This document shows, in pieces, positions 6,854 to 13,871 of a stretch of DNA of 13,871 nt (within the stretch, counting starts at the first letter, position 1; each line of letters begins with the position of its first letter). A model generated the notes under the pieces. That model had not been told where the DNA came from. It worked only from the letters and a program-made list of their open reading frames with translations, and did not search any database. Both the position numbers and the translations under genes were made by a program. Source of the DNA: an uncultured Lachnospiraceae bacterium (GTDB taxonomy: Bacteria > Bacillota > Clostridia > Lachnospirales > Lachnospiraceae); NCBI GenBank assembly GCA_947068385.1, contig CAMTBF010000035.1:1-13871 (forward strand), given 5' to 3'.

Positions 6854-8023
6854 GTGGATAAATGGAAGCGGATGGAAGAGGAACTGAATACCCTTCGGAA
6901 ACGGCATCTGTACCGGGAGGTCAAGGTAATCGAGAGCCCCCAGAGCGCCCATGTCAGGTACCGGGGCCGGGACATGCTGATGCTGGCCTCCAACTCCTAC
7001 CTGGATTTATGCAATGAGGAGCGGATCAAGGCATATGCGGCACGGATCCTGGCGGAATACGGCACGGGCTCCGGCGGCTCCCGGCTCACCACCGGGACCA
7101 CGGCGCTGCATACGCAGACGGAGGAGGCCCTGGCCCGGTTCAAGGGCCGGGAGGCGGCAGTTGTGTTCAATACGGGGTTTGCGGCCAACAGCGGCATTCT
7201 TCCGGCCCTGTGCCGGGCAGGGGACGTCATCTACAGCGATGAGCTGAACCATGCCAGCATCATCGACGGCTGCAGGCAGTCCAGGGCAGAGACGGTGGTC
7301 TACCGCCACAACGATATGGCGGATCTGGAGCGGAAGATAAAGGAGCGGCCGGGGCGGCAGGGGATGATCGTCAGCGATGGCGTCTTCAGCATGGACGGGG
7401 ACATCGTGGACTTGCCCGGCCTGGTGGAGCTGGCGGATGCCTACGGCCTGCTGTCCATGATAGACGAGGCCCATGCCACCGGGGTGGTGGGAGCCACGGG
7501 CCGGGGCTGTGAGGAGCATTTCCATATGGAAGGGCGGACGGACATCCTCATGGGCACTCTGAGCAAAGCCATAGGCGCGGAGGGCGGATATGTCTGCGGC
7601 TCCCGCGTTTTGGCGGAATATCTGAAGAACAGGGCCAGGAGCTATATCTTCTCCACCGCCCTCCCTCCTGTGACCATGGCGGCGGCAAAGCGGGCCCTGG
7701 AGCTCATAGAAGAGGAGCCCTGGCGGGTGGGCAGGCTCCAGGAGAACGTCCGGTGGTTCTGCGGGCAGCTGCGGGAGCGCGGCATAGAGGCGTGGTCCGA
7801 GACCGCCATCATACCCATTCGGATCGGGGCGGAGGAAAAGGCCGTAGAGGTCTCCGAAATGCTGATGGAGCAGGGATTCTTCCTCCCGGCCATCCGCTAC
7901 CCCACCGTGAAGAAGGGCGAGGCCATGCTGCGGGCCGCCCTGATGGCCACCCACACGAAGGAGGAGCTGCGGGCTGCGGCGGCAGCCATAGCGGCGGCGA
8001 TTGCCTGGGCGGGCCGGGAATGA
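6854..8023 (+). CDS. bioF: 8-amino-7-oxononanoate synthase
   Basis: This PLP enzyme condenses pimeloyl-CoA with L-alanine to 8-amino-7-oxononanoate, releasing CO2 and CoA. The protein has 389 residues, the family's usual length. Visible family motifs are NSYLDL, YGTGSGGSRLTTGT near residues 69-82, the PLP-stacking histidine in SDELNHASIIDGC (His133), SDGVFSMDGD, the PLP aspartate in MIDEAHATG (Asp204), and the Schiff-base lysine in GTLSKAIGAEGG (Lys238). The Bacillus BioF aligns along the whole length. I took GTG at 6854, with AAAGG 11 bases upstream. An ATG at 6872 would remove six residues and cannot be excluded. AONS relatives such as Kbl and HemA have the same fold, but position between bioW and bioB settles the role. 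Confidence 0.95.
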   Translation: MDKWKRMEEELNTLRKRHLYREVKVIESPQSAHVRYRGRDMLMLASNSYLDLCNEERIKAYAARILAEYGTGSGGSRLTTGTTALHTQTEEALARFKGREAAVVFNTGFAANSGILPALCRAGDVIYSDELNHASIIDGCRQSRAETVVYRHNDMADLERKIKERPGRQGMIVSDGVFSMDGDIVDLPGLVELADAYGLLSMIDEAHATGVVGATGRGCEEHFHMEGRTDILMGTLSKAIGAEGGYVCGSRVLAEYLKNRARSYIFSTALPPVTMAAAKRALELIEEEPWRVGRLQENVRWFCGQLRERGIEAWSETAIIPIRIGAEEKAVEVSEMLMEQGFFLPAIRYPTVKKGEAMLRAALMATHTKEELRAAAAAIAAAIAWAGRE

Positions 8024-8031
8024 CAAAAAAG

Positions 8032-8058
8032 CGAACATACCGAACATACCGAACCCTG
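8032..8058 (+). repeat. Tandem 9-mer in the bioF-bioB gap
   Basis: CGAACATAC occurs twice in a row (8032-8040, 8041-8049), followed by a third copy decayed to CGAACCCTG (8050-8058). The array directly precedes the bioB ribosome site AAGGAG. If translation began at the ATG overlapping the bioF stop, the repeat would encode RTYRTYRTL. Confidence 0.6.
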
Positions 8059-8073
8059 AAAGGAGCGAATACC

Positions 8074-9048
8074 ATGTGCATGATACAGGAAATGAAAGAA
8101 AAGGCGCTGGCCACCGGGGACATTTCACGGGAAGAGGCGCTGCTGCTGGCCAAAGCCCCCCTGGAGGAGCTGGCGGAGGCGGCGGAGGAGATACGCAGGG
8201 AAAAGTGCGGCCAGGGCTTTGACCTGTGCACCATCGTCAACGGAAAGTGCGGCCGCTGCTCGGAGGACTGCAAATACTGTGCCCAGAGCGCCCATTACCA
8301 GGCCAGGTGCACGGAGGCCCACGGGCTCCTGTCCACGGAGGAGCTCCTGGAGGGCGCCAGGCAGAATGAGGCGAAAGGGGTGCTGCGCTACTCCATCGTC
8401 ACATCCGGCAAGAGGCTTGCGGAGGGGGAGGTGGAGCAGGTCTGCGAGGCCATCCGGGCCATCCGGGCAGAGACCGGCATCCAGGTCTGCGTGTCCTTCG
8501 GCCTGCTGGCGGAAAAGCAGTTCCGGAAAATCAAAGAGGCCGGGGCCTCGAGAGTGCACTGCAACCTGGAGTCCTCCGCCAGGTTCTTCCCGCAGATATG
8601 CACCACCCATACCTATGAGGACAAAATCAATACCCTGAAAGCCGCCAAAAGGGCCGGGCTGTCGGTCTGCTCCGGGGGGATCCTGGGGATGGGGGAGACC
8701 ATGGAGGACCGCATCGACATGGTGCTCACCGCCAGGGAGCTGGGCGTGAAGTCCATCCCTGTGAACCTCCTGAACCCCATCCCCGGCACGCCCCTGGAGA
8801 ACCGCAAGCCCCTGACCAATGAGGAGGCCAGGCGCTGCGTGGCCGTCTTCCGGTTCCTGATTCCGGACGCCTCCATCCGGCTGGCAGGGGGGAGAGGGCT
8901 TTTGGGGGACAAAGGGGAGCTGTGCTTCAAAAGCGGCGCCAACGCGGCCATTTCCGGGGACATGCTGACCACGGCGGGAATCACCGTGGAGACGGACAGG
9001 AGCCTGGTCAGGAATCTGGGATTCGAGGTGAAGCTTTGCAATGAGTAA
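8074..9048 (+). CDS. bioB: Biotin synthase, radical SAM, probably the anaerobe type
   Basis: The enzyme inserts sulfur into dethiobiotin to form biotin using a SAM-cleaving [4Fe-4S] cluster. The protein has 324 residues. The radical-SAM motif is CSEDCKYC (Cys62, Cys66, Cys69). Further family motifs are YSIVTSGKR, VCVSFGLL, TTHTYEDKINTLKAAK, SVCSGGILGMGET, SIPVNLLNPIPGTPL, IRLAGGR and the TTAG turn. In classical BioB the sulfur-donor [2Fe-2S] cluster is held by three Cys and an Arg. Here the second and third Cys (139, 199) and Arg269 have counterparts, but the first is Ser107, and the usual NHNLDTS segment reads HCNLESS. Extra cysteines lie elsewhere, including Cys59. This fits the type II synthases of obligate anaerobes; that subtype call is inference. 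AAGGAG lies eight bases before ATG 8074. A start at 8020 overlapping the bioF stop is possible. It overlaps bioD by eight bases. Confidence 0.96.
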   Translation: MCMIQEMKEKALATGDISREEALLLAKAPLEELAEAAEEIRREKCGQGFDLCTIVNGKCGRCSEDCKYCAQSAHYQARCTEAHGLLSTEELLEGARQNEAKGVLRYSIVTSGKRLAEGEVEQVCEAIRAIRAETGIQVCVSFGLLAEKQFRKIKEAGASRVHCNLESSARFFPQICTTHTYEDKINTLKAAKRAGLSVCSGGILGMGETMEDRIDMVLTARELGVKSIPVNLLNPIPGTPLENRKPLTNEEARRCVAVFRFLIPDASIRLAGGRGLLGDKGELCFKSGANAAISGDMLTTAGITVETDRSLVRNLGFEVKLCNE

Positions 9049-9727
9049 GAAGATATTCATCGTGGGGACAGGGACGGACGTAGGGAAGACCTATGTGGCT
9101 GGCCTGATCGTAAAAAAACTGAAGGAGAGCGGCAGAAGCGCGGGCTATTACAAAGCGGCCATGAGCGGCAACGCGCGGCGGGAGGACGGCAGCCTCATCC
9201 CGGGGGACGCGGCCTATGTCAGGGACGTCTCCGGCATCGCACAGCCCCTGGAGCAGATGTGCCCCTATGTCTACGAGCACGCGGTATCGCCCCATCTGGC
9301 CTCCCGGCTGGAGGGGAATCCGGTGAGGCTGGACATGGTGGAGAAGGGCTTCCGGGAAGTGTGCCGGGAGTACGGCTATGTGACCGTGGAGGGCAGCGGC
9401 GGGATCCTGTGCCCGATCTGCTTCGATGAGGCGGAGATCTGGCTGGAGGACGTGATCGCCAGGCTGGAGCTGTCCTGCCTGCTGGTGGCCCATGCGGGGC
9501 TGGGCACCATCAACAGCGTGGTGCTGACCACGGAATACATGCGCTCCCGGGGGATTCCCGTGAAGGGCATCCTCTTCAACCGCTTCCACCCCGGAGACAT
9601 GATGGAAGAGGACAATGTGCGGATGTGCGAGCACAGGACAGGGCTGAAGGTGCTGGCCTGTGTGGAGGAAGGGGCAAAGGAGCTTGCCATGGACGGGGAG
9701 GCGTTGGCATCCCTGTATGAGGAGTGA
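9041..9727 (+). CDS. bioD: ATP-dependent dethiobiotin synthetase
   Basis: The enzyme closes the ureido ring of dethiobiotin from 7,8-diaminononanoate, CO2 and ATP. The 228-residue protein starts with the family's P-loop, VGTGTDVGKTY (residues 8-18). Next come the substrate lysine block YYKAAMSG (Lys38), a GDAAYV aspartate segment, VEGSGGILCP (residues about 113-122) in place of the common VEGAGG, and AHAGLGTINSVVLTTEYMRSRG. All belong to BioD of the P-loop amide ligase type. The ATG at 9041 lies inside the end of bioB, overlapping it by eight bases, with only a modest GAGGTG upstream, so translation is probably coupled to bioB. The bioA ribosome site follows its stop almost at once. Confidence 0.95.
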   Translation: MSKKIFIVGTGTDVGKTYVAGLIVKKLKESGRSAGYYKAAMSGNARREDGSLIPGDAAYVRDVSGIAQPLEQMCPYVYEHAVSPHLASRLEGNPVRLDMVEKGFREVCREYGYVTVEGSGGILCPICFDEAEIWLEDVIARLELSCLLVAHAGLGTINSVVLTTEYMRSRGIPVKGILFNRFHPGDMMEEDNVRMCEHRTGLKVLACVEEGAKELAMDGEALASLYEE

Positions 9728-9746
9728 CGAAAGGAAGGCGACATAT

Positions 9747-10946
9747 ATGATCTGGTATCCCTATCAACAGATGAAGACCATGAAAGCGCCCTATGAAATC
9801 ATAGATGCGGAGGGCGTATATTTATACACGAAGGATCGGAAACTGATTGACTCGGTATCCTCCTGGTGGAGCGTGATCCACGGCTATAAGCATCCTGCGC
9901 TGACAGAGGCCATCAAGGCTCAGGCGGACTGCTTCTCGCATGTGATGCTGGGCGGGCTCACCCACCAGCCGGTACGGAGGCTGGCGGAGAAGCTGGAGGA
10001 ATGGCTGCCGGGGGATCTGGACTATTGCTTCTTCTCGGACTCCGGCAGCGTGGCGGTGGAGGTGGCCCTGAAGATGGCCCTGCAGTATTATGTGAACCGG
10101 GGAGACTGGAGGCGGACAAAAGTCCTGTCCCTGACCCACGCTTATCATGGGGACACCTTCAAGGCCATGGAGGTGGGGGACGATGAGGACTATCATTTCA
10201 TCCTAGAGGCCTATGGGGAGAAAAAGGATGTGATCCATATCCCCACGCAGACGGACGCGCTGGAGGAGGCTTTCGCCCGCTTCCATGGGGAGCTGAACTG
10301 CTTCATCGTGGAGCCGCTGCTCCAGGGGGCCGGGGGCATGCGGATGTACGACATCTCCTTCCTGCGGCGGGCCAGGGAGCTTTGCGACGAATACGGCGTC
10401 CTGCTGGTCTTTGACGAGGTGGCCACGGGCTTCGGGCGGACGGGGAACCGCTTCGTGGCAGACCTGGTGCTGCCGGACATCCTGGTGTTGGGAAAGGCCC
10501 TGACCGGCGGCTATATAGGGCATGCGGTGACCGTGGCCAACCGCAAGGTGTACGAAGGGTTTTACGGGGACGATTCGGGAAAGGCTCTGATGCACGGGCC
10601 GACCTTCATGGGCAATGCCCTGGCCTGCAGCGTGGCGCTGAAATCCATCGAGCTGTTCGAGGAGGGGGATTATCCCGCCAGGATTCGTCGCATCGAGGAG
10701 ATCACAAAGCGGGAGATGAGGGGCCTGGCCCATGAGCAGATTCGGGAGGTGCGCATCATGGGCGGCTGTGTCTGCGTGGAGACCAAAGACGCTGCCGCTG
10801 TGCAGGGCTACCAGCAGTTCGCCTATGAGAGGGGCGTGTTCAGCCGGCCTTTCCTGAACTATCTGTACGCCATGGTACCCTATGTGATCACGGAGGAAGA
10901 GCTGGTGCGGGTGCTGGGCGTGATGAAGGAATGGTTCTCCCGCTGA
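9747..10946 (+). CDS. bioA: Adenosylmethionine-8-amino-7-oxononanoate aminotransferase
   Basis: This PLP class-III aminotransferase converts 8-amino-7-oxononanoate to 7,8-diaminononanoate. The 399-residue protein has WYPYQQM at the extreme N-terminus (Tyr6 matches the active-site Tyr17 of E. coli BioA), SWWSVIHGYKHP, SDSGSVAVEVALKMA, THAYHGDT (Tyr133), FDEVATGFGRTG with the PLP aspartate Asp223, the Schiff-base lysine in LGKALTGGY (Lys250), HGPTFMGN, and SRPFLNYLYAMVPY, where Arg367 matches the carboxylate-binding Arg391. S-adenosylmethionine is the usual amino donor; some Bacillus forms use lysine, and I cannot tell which applies here. The ATG at 9747 has AAGGAAGG upstream. The frame extends 29 codons further, but that stretch lies inside bioD. 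It is the last biotin gene, and no clear terminator follows. Confidence 0.96.
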   Translation: MIWYPYQQMKTMKAPYEIIDAEGVYLYTKDRKLIDSVSSWWSVIHGYKHPALTEAIKAQADCFSHVMLGGLTHQPVRRLAEKLEEWLPGDLDYCFFSDSGSVAVEVALKMALQYYVNRGDWRRTKVLSLTHAYHGDTFKAMEVGDDEDYHFILEAYGEKKDVIHIPTQTDALEEAFARFHGELNCFIVEPLLQGAGGMRMYDISFLRRARELCDEYGVLLVFDEVATGFGRTGNRFVADLVLPDILVLGKALTGGYIGHAVTVANRKVYEGFYGDDSGKALMHGPTFMGNALACSVALKSIELFEEGDYPARIRRIEEITKREMRGLAHEQIREVRIMGGCVCVETKDAAAVQGYQQFAYERGVFSRPFLNYLYAMVPYVITEEELVRVLGVMKEWFSR

Positions 10947-10990
10947 AACATCCTGCTCCTGCATTTGGCCAAGAGACGCATTCTCCCAGG

Positions 10991-11019
10991 TTGTTTTTTG
11001 CAGATATGTGGTGTATAAT
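10991..11019 (+). promoter_or_regulatory. Promoter of the response regulator gene
   Basis: TTGTTT (10991-10996) and a perfect TATAAT (11014-11019) are spaced 17 bases apart. Transcription should begin near 11026, leaving about 60 bases of leader. The leader holds the 10-bp palindrome TATCATGATA at 11046-11055, which could be an operator. The promoter makes the regulator independent of the biotin operon. Confidence 0.65.
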
Positions 11020-11087
11020 GAGAACCAGCAGAATCAAGAAACTCATATCATGATAGCCATATAGAGCAATCTGGGGGGATGGCGGGA

Positions 11088-12593
11088 ATGTATAAGGTAC
11101 TGATTGCGGAGGATGAGCTGCTGACGCGGGCAGGCATCGTATCTTCGGTGAATTGGGCACAACTGAACATGCAGATCGTGGCGCAGGCGGACGACGGGAT
11201 ACAGGCTCTGCAGCTGTACCGTGCGCATTACCCGGAGATCGTGATCACCGACCTGAACATGCCCAGGCTGGGGGGCGTGGAGCTAATCGGGAAGATCTGC
11301 GAGGAGGAGCGCCCCTGCAAGATCATCGTGGTGACCTGTGTGGAGGATGTGCAGGTGATCACTAGGCTCTTTCCCTACCATATCTTCGATTTCCTGCTGA
11401 AATCCTCCATATCCCCGGAGGAGCTGCAGGAAAAGCTCTCCCTGGCGGGAAAAGAGCTGGCGCTGGAAGGGGTGGCCAGCGGAGCGGCGTCGGGCCGACG
11501 GACGGACGAACAGCTCCTGGAAGAGTTCCTGGACATGCCCCGGGGAGAGGAGCTTCCCTTTGAGGCCAGCCCCTACTGGCTGCTGTTCCGGCTGCATATA
11601 CGGGGCGGGAACAGGGCAATCCTGTCCAAGGCAGTGAGGGATCTCCTGGCGGAGTATTTCCTGAACTATTCCGAGACAGTGGTGGACTGCAGGAACGATA
11701 TGGAATTCACCGTAGCTTTTCGCAACCGGGCGCTGTCGGAGGAGAATCTGGTCCAGAGGGCCCAGCTCCTCTCAAAATATATATACAAGGCCTTCGACCA
11801 GGAGCTGATATGCGATGTGGAATGTTGCCAGTCGCCCGGCGAGATCAGGAGGAGGAGGGACATCTTCTTCCGCCTGGCGGGCCATGTGCGGTGCCTGAGC
11901 GCCGATGTCCTGAAGGACCAGGCTTCCCTCCTGGCCGATTATGTGGCCAACATCCCATCGCTCTATGCCATAAACACCTTCTGTGGAAAGAACCGCCAGG
12001 AATACTATGGGAACATCGTCAAGCCCGTGGAGCAGGCCATGATGCAGGACAGGCTCTCGTTTTACGACTATCGTCAGACGGTGATCGTAGGGCTGGAGGC
12101 CTTCGACAGGGCGCTCTCCCTCTTTAGCCCGCAGGAGCTGAGAGGGCATCTGCAGGGGATCCTGGACGATGAGACCTTTGAGGGGATATATCTGCGGTGC
12201 AGGGACATGCTCCGCGCAAAATCGGACGTCCTGTACAGGGCGGACTGCGGCTATGATGAGATCCGCCAGTCGCTGCTCTATATCCGGGAGAACAGGGGGG
12301 GCAAAATCGCCCTGAACGATGTGGCGGAGCGGGTGTCCTTCAGCCCCAGCTATTTTTCCACCCTGTTCAAGCGGGCCATGGGCATCAGCTTCAGCACTTA
12401 CCTGACCTTCTACCGCATCGAGCATGCCATGGAACTCCTGGAAGATGACAACGTCTTCCTGTATGAAATCGCGGAAAAGACGGGCATGGGCGACATTTCC
12501 CATTTCAGCAAGACCTTCAAGACGGTCACAGGCTATTCGCCCAATGCCTGGAGGAAGATGCTGCATCATCAACAGCCTAACGCCGAGAAGTGA
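11088..12593 (+). CDS. YesN-type response regulator, REC plus AraC DNA-binding domain
   Basis: This is a cytoplasmic transcription regulator controlled by phosphorylation. The N-terminal receiver domain covers about residues 1-120, with the acidic pair Glu8-Asp9, the phospho-acceptor Asp55 in VITDLNMP, Thr83 in VVTC and Lys105 in FLLKSS. A middle section of about 260 residues has no clear motif and is typical of the long YesN class. The C-terminal 100 residues form the two helix-turn-helix motifs of AraC proteins (IALNDVAERVSFSPSYFSTLFKR, then YEIAEKTGMGDISHFSKTFK and the closing GYSPNAWRK). The family usually controls sugar or oligosaccharide uptake. ATG 11088 gives the typical MYKVLIAEDE start with a G-rich site nine bases upstream. 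ATG 11079 directly abuts that site and is less likely. It probably pairs with the convergent histidine kinase downstream. Confidence 0.92.
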   Translation: MYKVLIAEDELLTRAGIVSSVNWAQLNMQIVAQADDGIQALQLYRAHYPEIVITDLNMPRLGGVELIGKICEEERPCKIIVVTCVEDVQVITRLFPYHIFDFLLKSSISPEELQEKLSLAGKELALEGVASGAASGRRTDEQLLEEFLDMPRGEELPFEASPYWLLFRLHIRGGNRAILSKAVRDLLAEYFLNYSETVVDCRNDMEFTVAFRNRALSEENLVQRAQLLSKYIYKAFDQELICDVECCQSPGEIRRRRDIFFRLAGHVRCLSADVLKDQASLLADYVANIPSLYAINTFCGKNRQEYYGNIVKPVEQAMMQDRLSFYDYRQTVIVGLEAFDRALSLFSPQELRGHLQGILDDETFEGIYLRCRDMLRAKSDVLYRADCGYDEIRQSLLYIRENRGGKIALNDVAERVSFSPSYFSTLFKRAMGISFSTYLTFYRIEHAMELLEDDNVFLYEIAEKTGMGDISHFSKTFKTVTGYSPNAWRKMLHHQQPNAEK

Positions 12594-12614
12594 CATGAGT
12601 GTCATTTCTCGGCG
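12581..12614. terminator. Strong hairpin between convergent regulator and kinase genes
   Basis: A 15-bp stem, CGCCGAGAAGTGACA with TGTCATTTCTCGGCG and one G-U wobble, closes a four-base TGAG loop. It overlaps the response regulator stop codon and lies 38 bases beyond the kinase stop on the other strand. Neither side has a good T-tract, so it may act as a transcript-stabilising or inefficient bidirectional end rather than a classic intrinsic terminator. Confidence 0.6.
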
Positions 12615-12652
12615 CTTCTGTGTCCGCATCGGGCAGAATGGCCCCCGGCAGG

Positions 12653-13871
12653 TCAGGCCCCGGCAGACGGGCCATCCGTCCGCAGCGGAATGCGGATGGT
12701 GATGGAGGTTCCCTGCCCCTGCACGGAATCGATACGGAATTCATGGCATTCCGGGTAGTAGTGGTTCAGCCGCTGCTTTATGTTCTGCAGGCCGATGTGG
12801 GCCTGCAGGTCCGCGGGCGTGTCCCTTTTCATATGGGACAGCATCTGTCTTCTGCTCTCCAGCTCCTTCGGCGGAAAACCGATTCCATTGTCGGCCACAC
12901 GGATGGATACCTGTCCATCCGTCTCTTTTTTTACGCATATCTCAATCTGCAAAGCCCTGTCAGGGGTCATGCCGTGGGAGATGCAGTTCTCCACCAGGGG
13001 CTGGATCAGGAACCTGGGCAGGATGTCCTCCCTGACGGACGCATCGAAGGAGCAATCGATCTCTATCTTGGCGCTGAAGCAGATCTCCAGGATATAGATA
13101 TAGTCCTCCAGAAAGGCATATTCCTCCGCGTATGACCAGCGGTTCCGGTTGGTGCGGAAGGCGGGAGAGATATACTGGCAGATATGGGAAATCATGGTGG
13201 CCACATTCCGGGTGCCGGAGATTTCCGCCATGACTTTCACCGTATTGAGGGCATTGCAGATGAAGTGCGGGTTGATCTGGGCCATCAGCGCCTGGATGCG
13301 GAATTGGTTCTTCTGCTCTTCCTCTTCCTTCTGCCGGGCCACCAGGCTCTGGATGTCGTCGGCCATCTGCAGGAAGCTTTTGTTCAGGACATCGAATTCC
13401 GTGATGTTGTTCGTATGCATGGGAGGATGGGGAGAGCGCAGCCCTGTGGAGGAGAAGCTTTTGAGCCGGACGCTGAGCTCGTTCAGGGGGGAGGAGATCC
13501 TGTGGATGACCAGGGTCACGGAAAGTCCCACCGCGATCAGGCAGCCGATGAATATGGCGATGATGAACAAGGACATACGGTTCACGTCCCGCATGTACTC
13601 AAAGGTGGGATATTGGTTGACGATGGACCAGCCATATATGCCCAGGGCCTGCGGGATGATCTGGTATTCCGTATCGCCCAGGGTCTTCTTGTAGGAGACG
13701 CGGCCCGGGTCCGGCTCCAGGGGATAGCCCAGGGTCTGGCGGAACATGTCCGCGTGGGTGCTGGAGAGGATCTCGTTTCGCTGTCCCACGATGTAGATGG
13801 TATTGAAGCCCTGCTCCAGATGCAGGAAGGACTGGTGGATTACGCTTTCGTCCAGACCGATGAGAAGATAG
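12653..13871 (-). CDS. YesM-type sensor histidine kinase, 5' end beyond window
   Basis: This is a membrane sensor kinase; about 405 C-terminal residues are present and the frame stays open to the window edge, so the start is missing. The GTG at 13789 is internal. The order is the end of an extracellular sensor region of the Cache type (YGWSIVNQYPTFEYM), a transmembrane helix (SLFIIAIFIGCLIAVGLSVTLVI), a HAMP linker starting HRISSPLNEL, a coiled coil, the His-kinase domain with the phosphorylated histidine in INPHFICNALNTV, and an ATPase domain with the N-box LVENCISHG, the G1 box VADNGIGF and HIGLQNIKQRL. It is typical of kinases that pair with YesN regulators. Unlike most such pairs, it is convergent with its likely partner rather than in an operon with it. 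The ligand is unknown; extracellular sugars or peptides are common for this class. Confidence 0.93.
   Translation of the reverse strand, partial: YLLIGLDESVIHQSFLHLEQGFNTIYIVGQRNEILSSTHADMFRQTLGYPLEPDPGRVSYKKTLGDTEYQIIPQALGIYGWSIVNQYPTFEYMRDVNRMSLFIIAIFIGCLIAVGLSVTLVIHRISSPLNELSVRLKSFSSTGLRSPHPPMHTNNITEFDVLNKSFLQMADDIQSLVARQKEEEEQKNQFRIQALMAQINPHFICNALNTVKVMAEISGTRNVATMISHICQYISPAFRTNRNRWSYAEEYAFLEDYIYILEICFSAKIEIDCSFDASVREDILPRFLIQPLVENCISHGMTPDRALQIEICVKKETDGQVSIRVADNGIGFPPKELESRRQMLSHMKRDTPADLQAHIGLQNIKQRLNHYYPECHEFRIDSVQGQGTSITIRIPLRTDGPSAGA

Noticed and set aside
7007..8128. Long minus-strand frames opposite bioF and bioB
   Set aside because: They are shadows of conserved enzymes, with no ribosome site or recognisable domain.
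10965..11000. Possible bioA terminator ending in TTGTTTTTTG
   Set aside because: The only stem I can draw (around GAGA...TCTC) is four pairs with mismatches, too weak to call. The T-run also serves as the -35 region of the next promoter.
1..13871. CRISPR arrays, tRNA or rRNA genes, prophage or defence genes
   Set aside because: No regularly spaced repeats, no cloverleaf or rRNA-like segments, and no protein with such motifs seen on either strand.

Overview
The window looks like a GC-rich chromosomal segment of an anaerobic Firmicute, most likely a gut Lachnospiraceae (Clostridia). The grounds are strong AGGAGG-type ribosome sites, frequent GTG and TTG starts, an ISLre2-type insertion sequence, a YesM/YesN-type two-component pair, and a BioW-type biotin cluster whose BioB resembles those of obligate anaerobes. 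The assignment rests on gene style and remembered family sequences; no search was run.

Layout. (1) About 1-1675: an insertion sequence with one minus-strand ISLre2/UPF0236 transposase. Its right end lies against, and seems to have removed, the first codons of the next gene. (2) 1640-5354, plus strand: an ABC ATPase, its large polytopic permease, and a MATE-family exporter, closely spaced and ending in a hairpin terminator that overlaps the MATE stop codon. (3) 5398-10946, plus strand: a full biotin operon. It opens with a perfect inverted repeat that looks like a BirA operator, overlapping a textbook sigma-A promoter (TTGACA, 17 bp, TATAAT). The genes follow in the order small membrane protein, bioW, bioF, bioB, bioD, bioA. 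(4) 10991-13871: an AraC-type response regulator on the plus strand with its own promoter, meeting tail-to-tail with a sensor histidine kinase on the minus strand that runs off the window. A strong hairpin lies between them.

How it works together. BioW activates free pimelate to pimeloyl-CoA, BioF joins it to alanine, BioA aminates the product, BioD closes the ureido ring and BioB inserts sulfur. No gene here makes pimelate (no bioI, bioC/bioH or bioZ). The unrecognised five-helix membrane protein that leads the operon, under the biotin operator, is therefore a good candidate importer for pimelate or another precursor. BioB keeps the radical-SAM cysteines but has Ser where classical BioB has the first cysteine ligand of the sulfur-donor [2Fe-2S] cluster. 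This fits the alternative biotin synthases described from anaerobes. These two points, and the IS-decapitated ABC gene, are the most interesting parts of the window.
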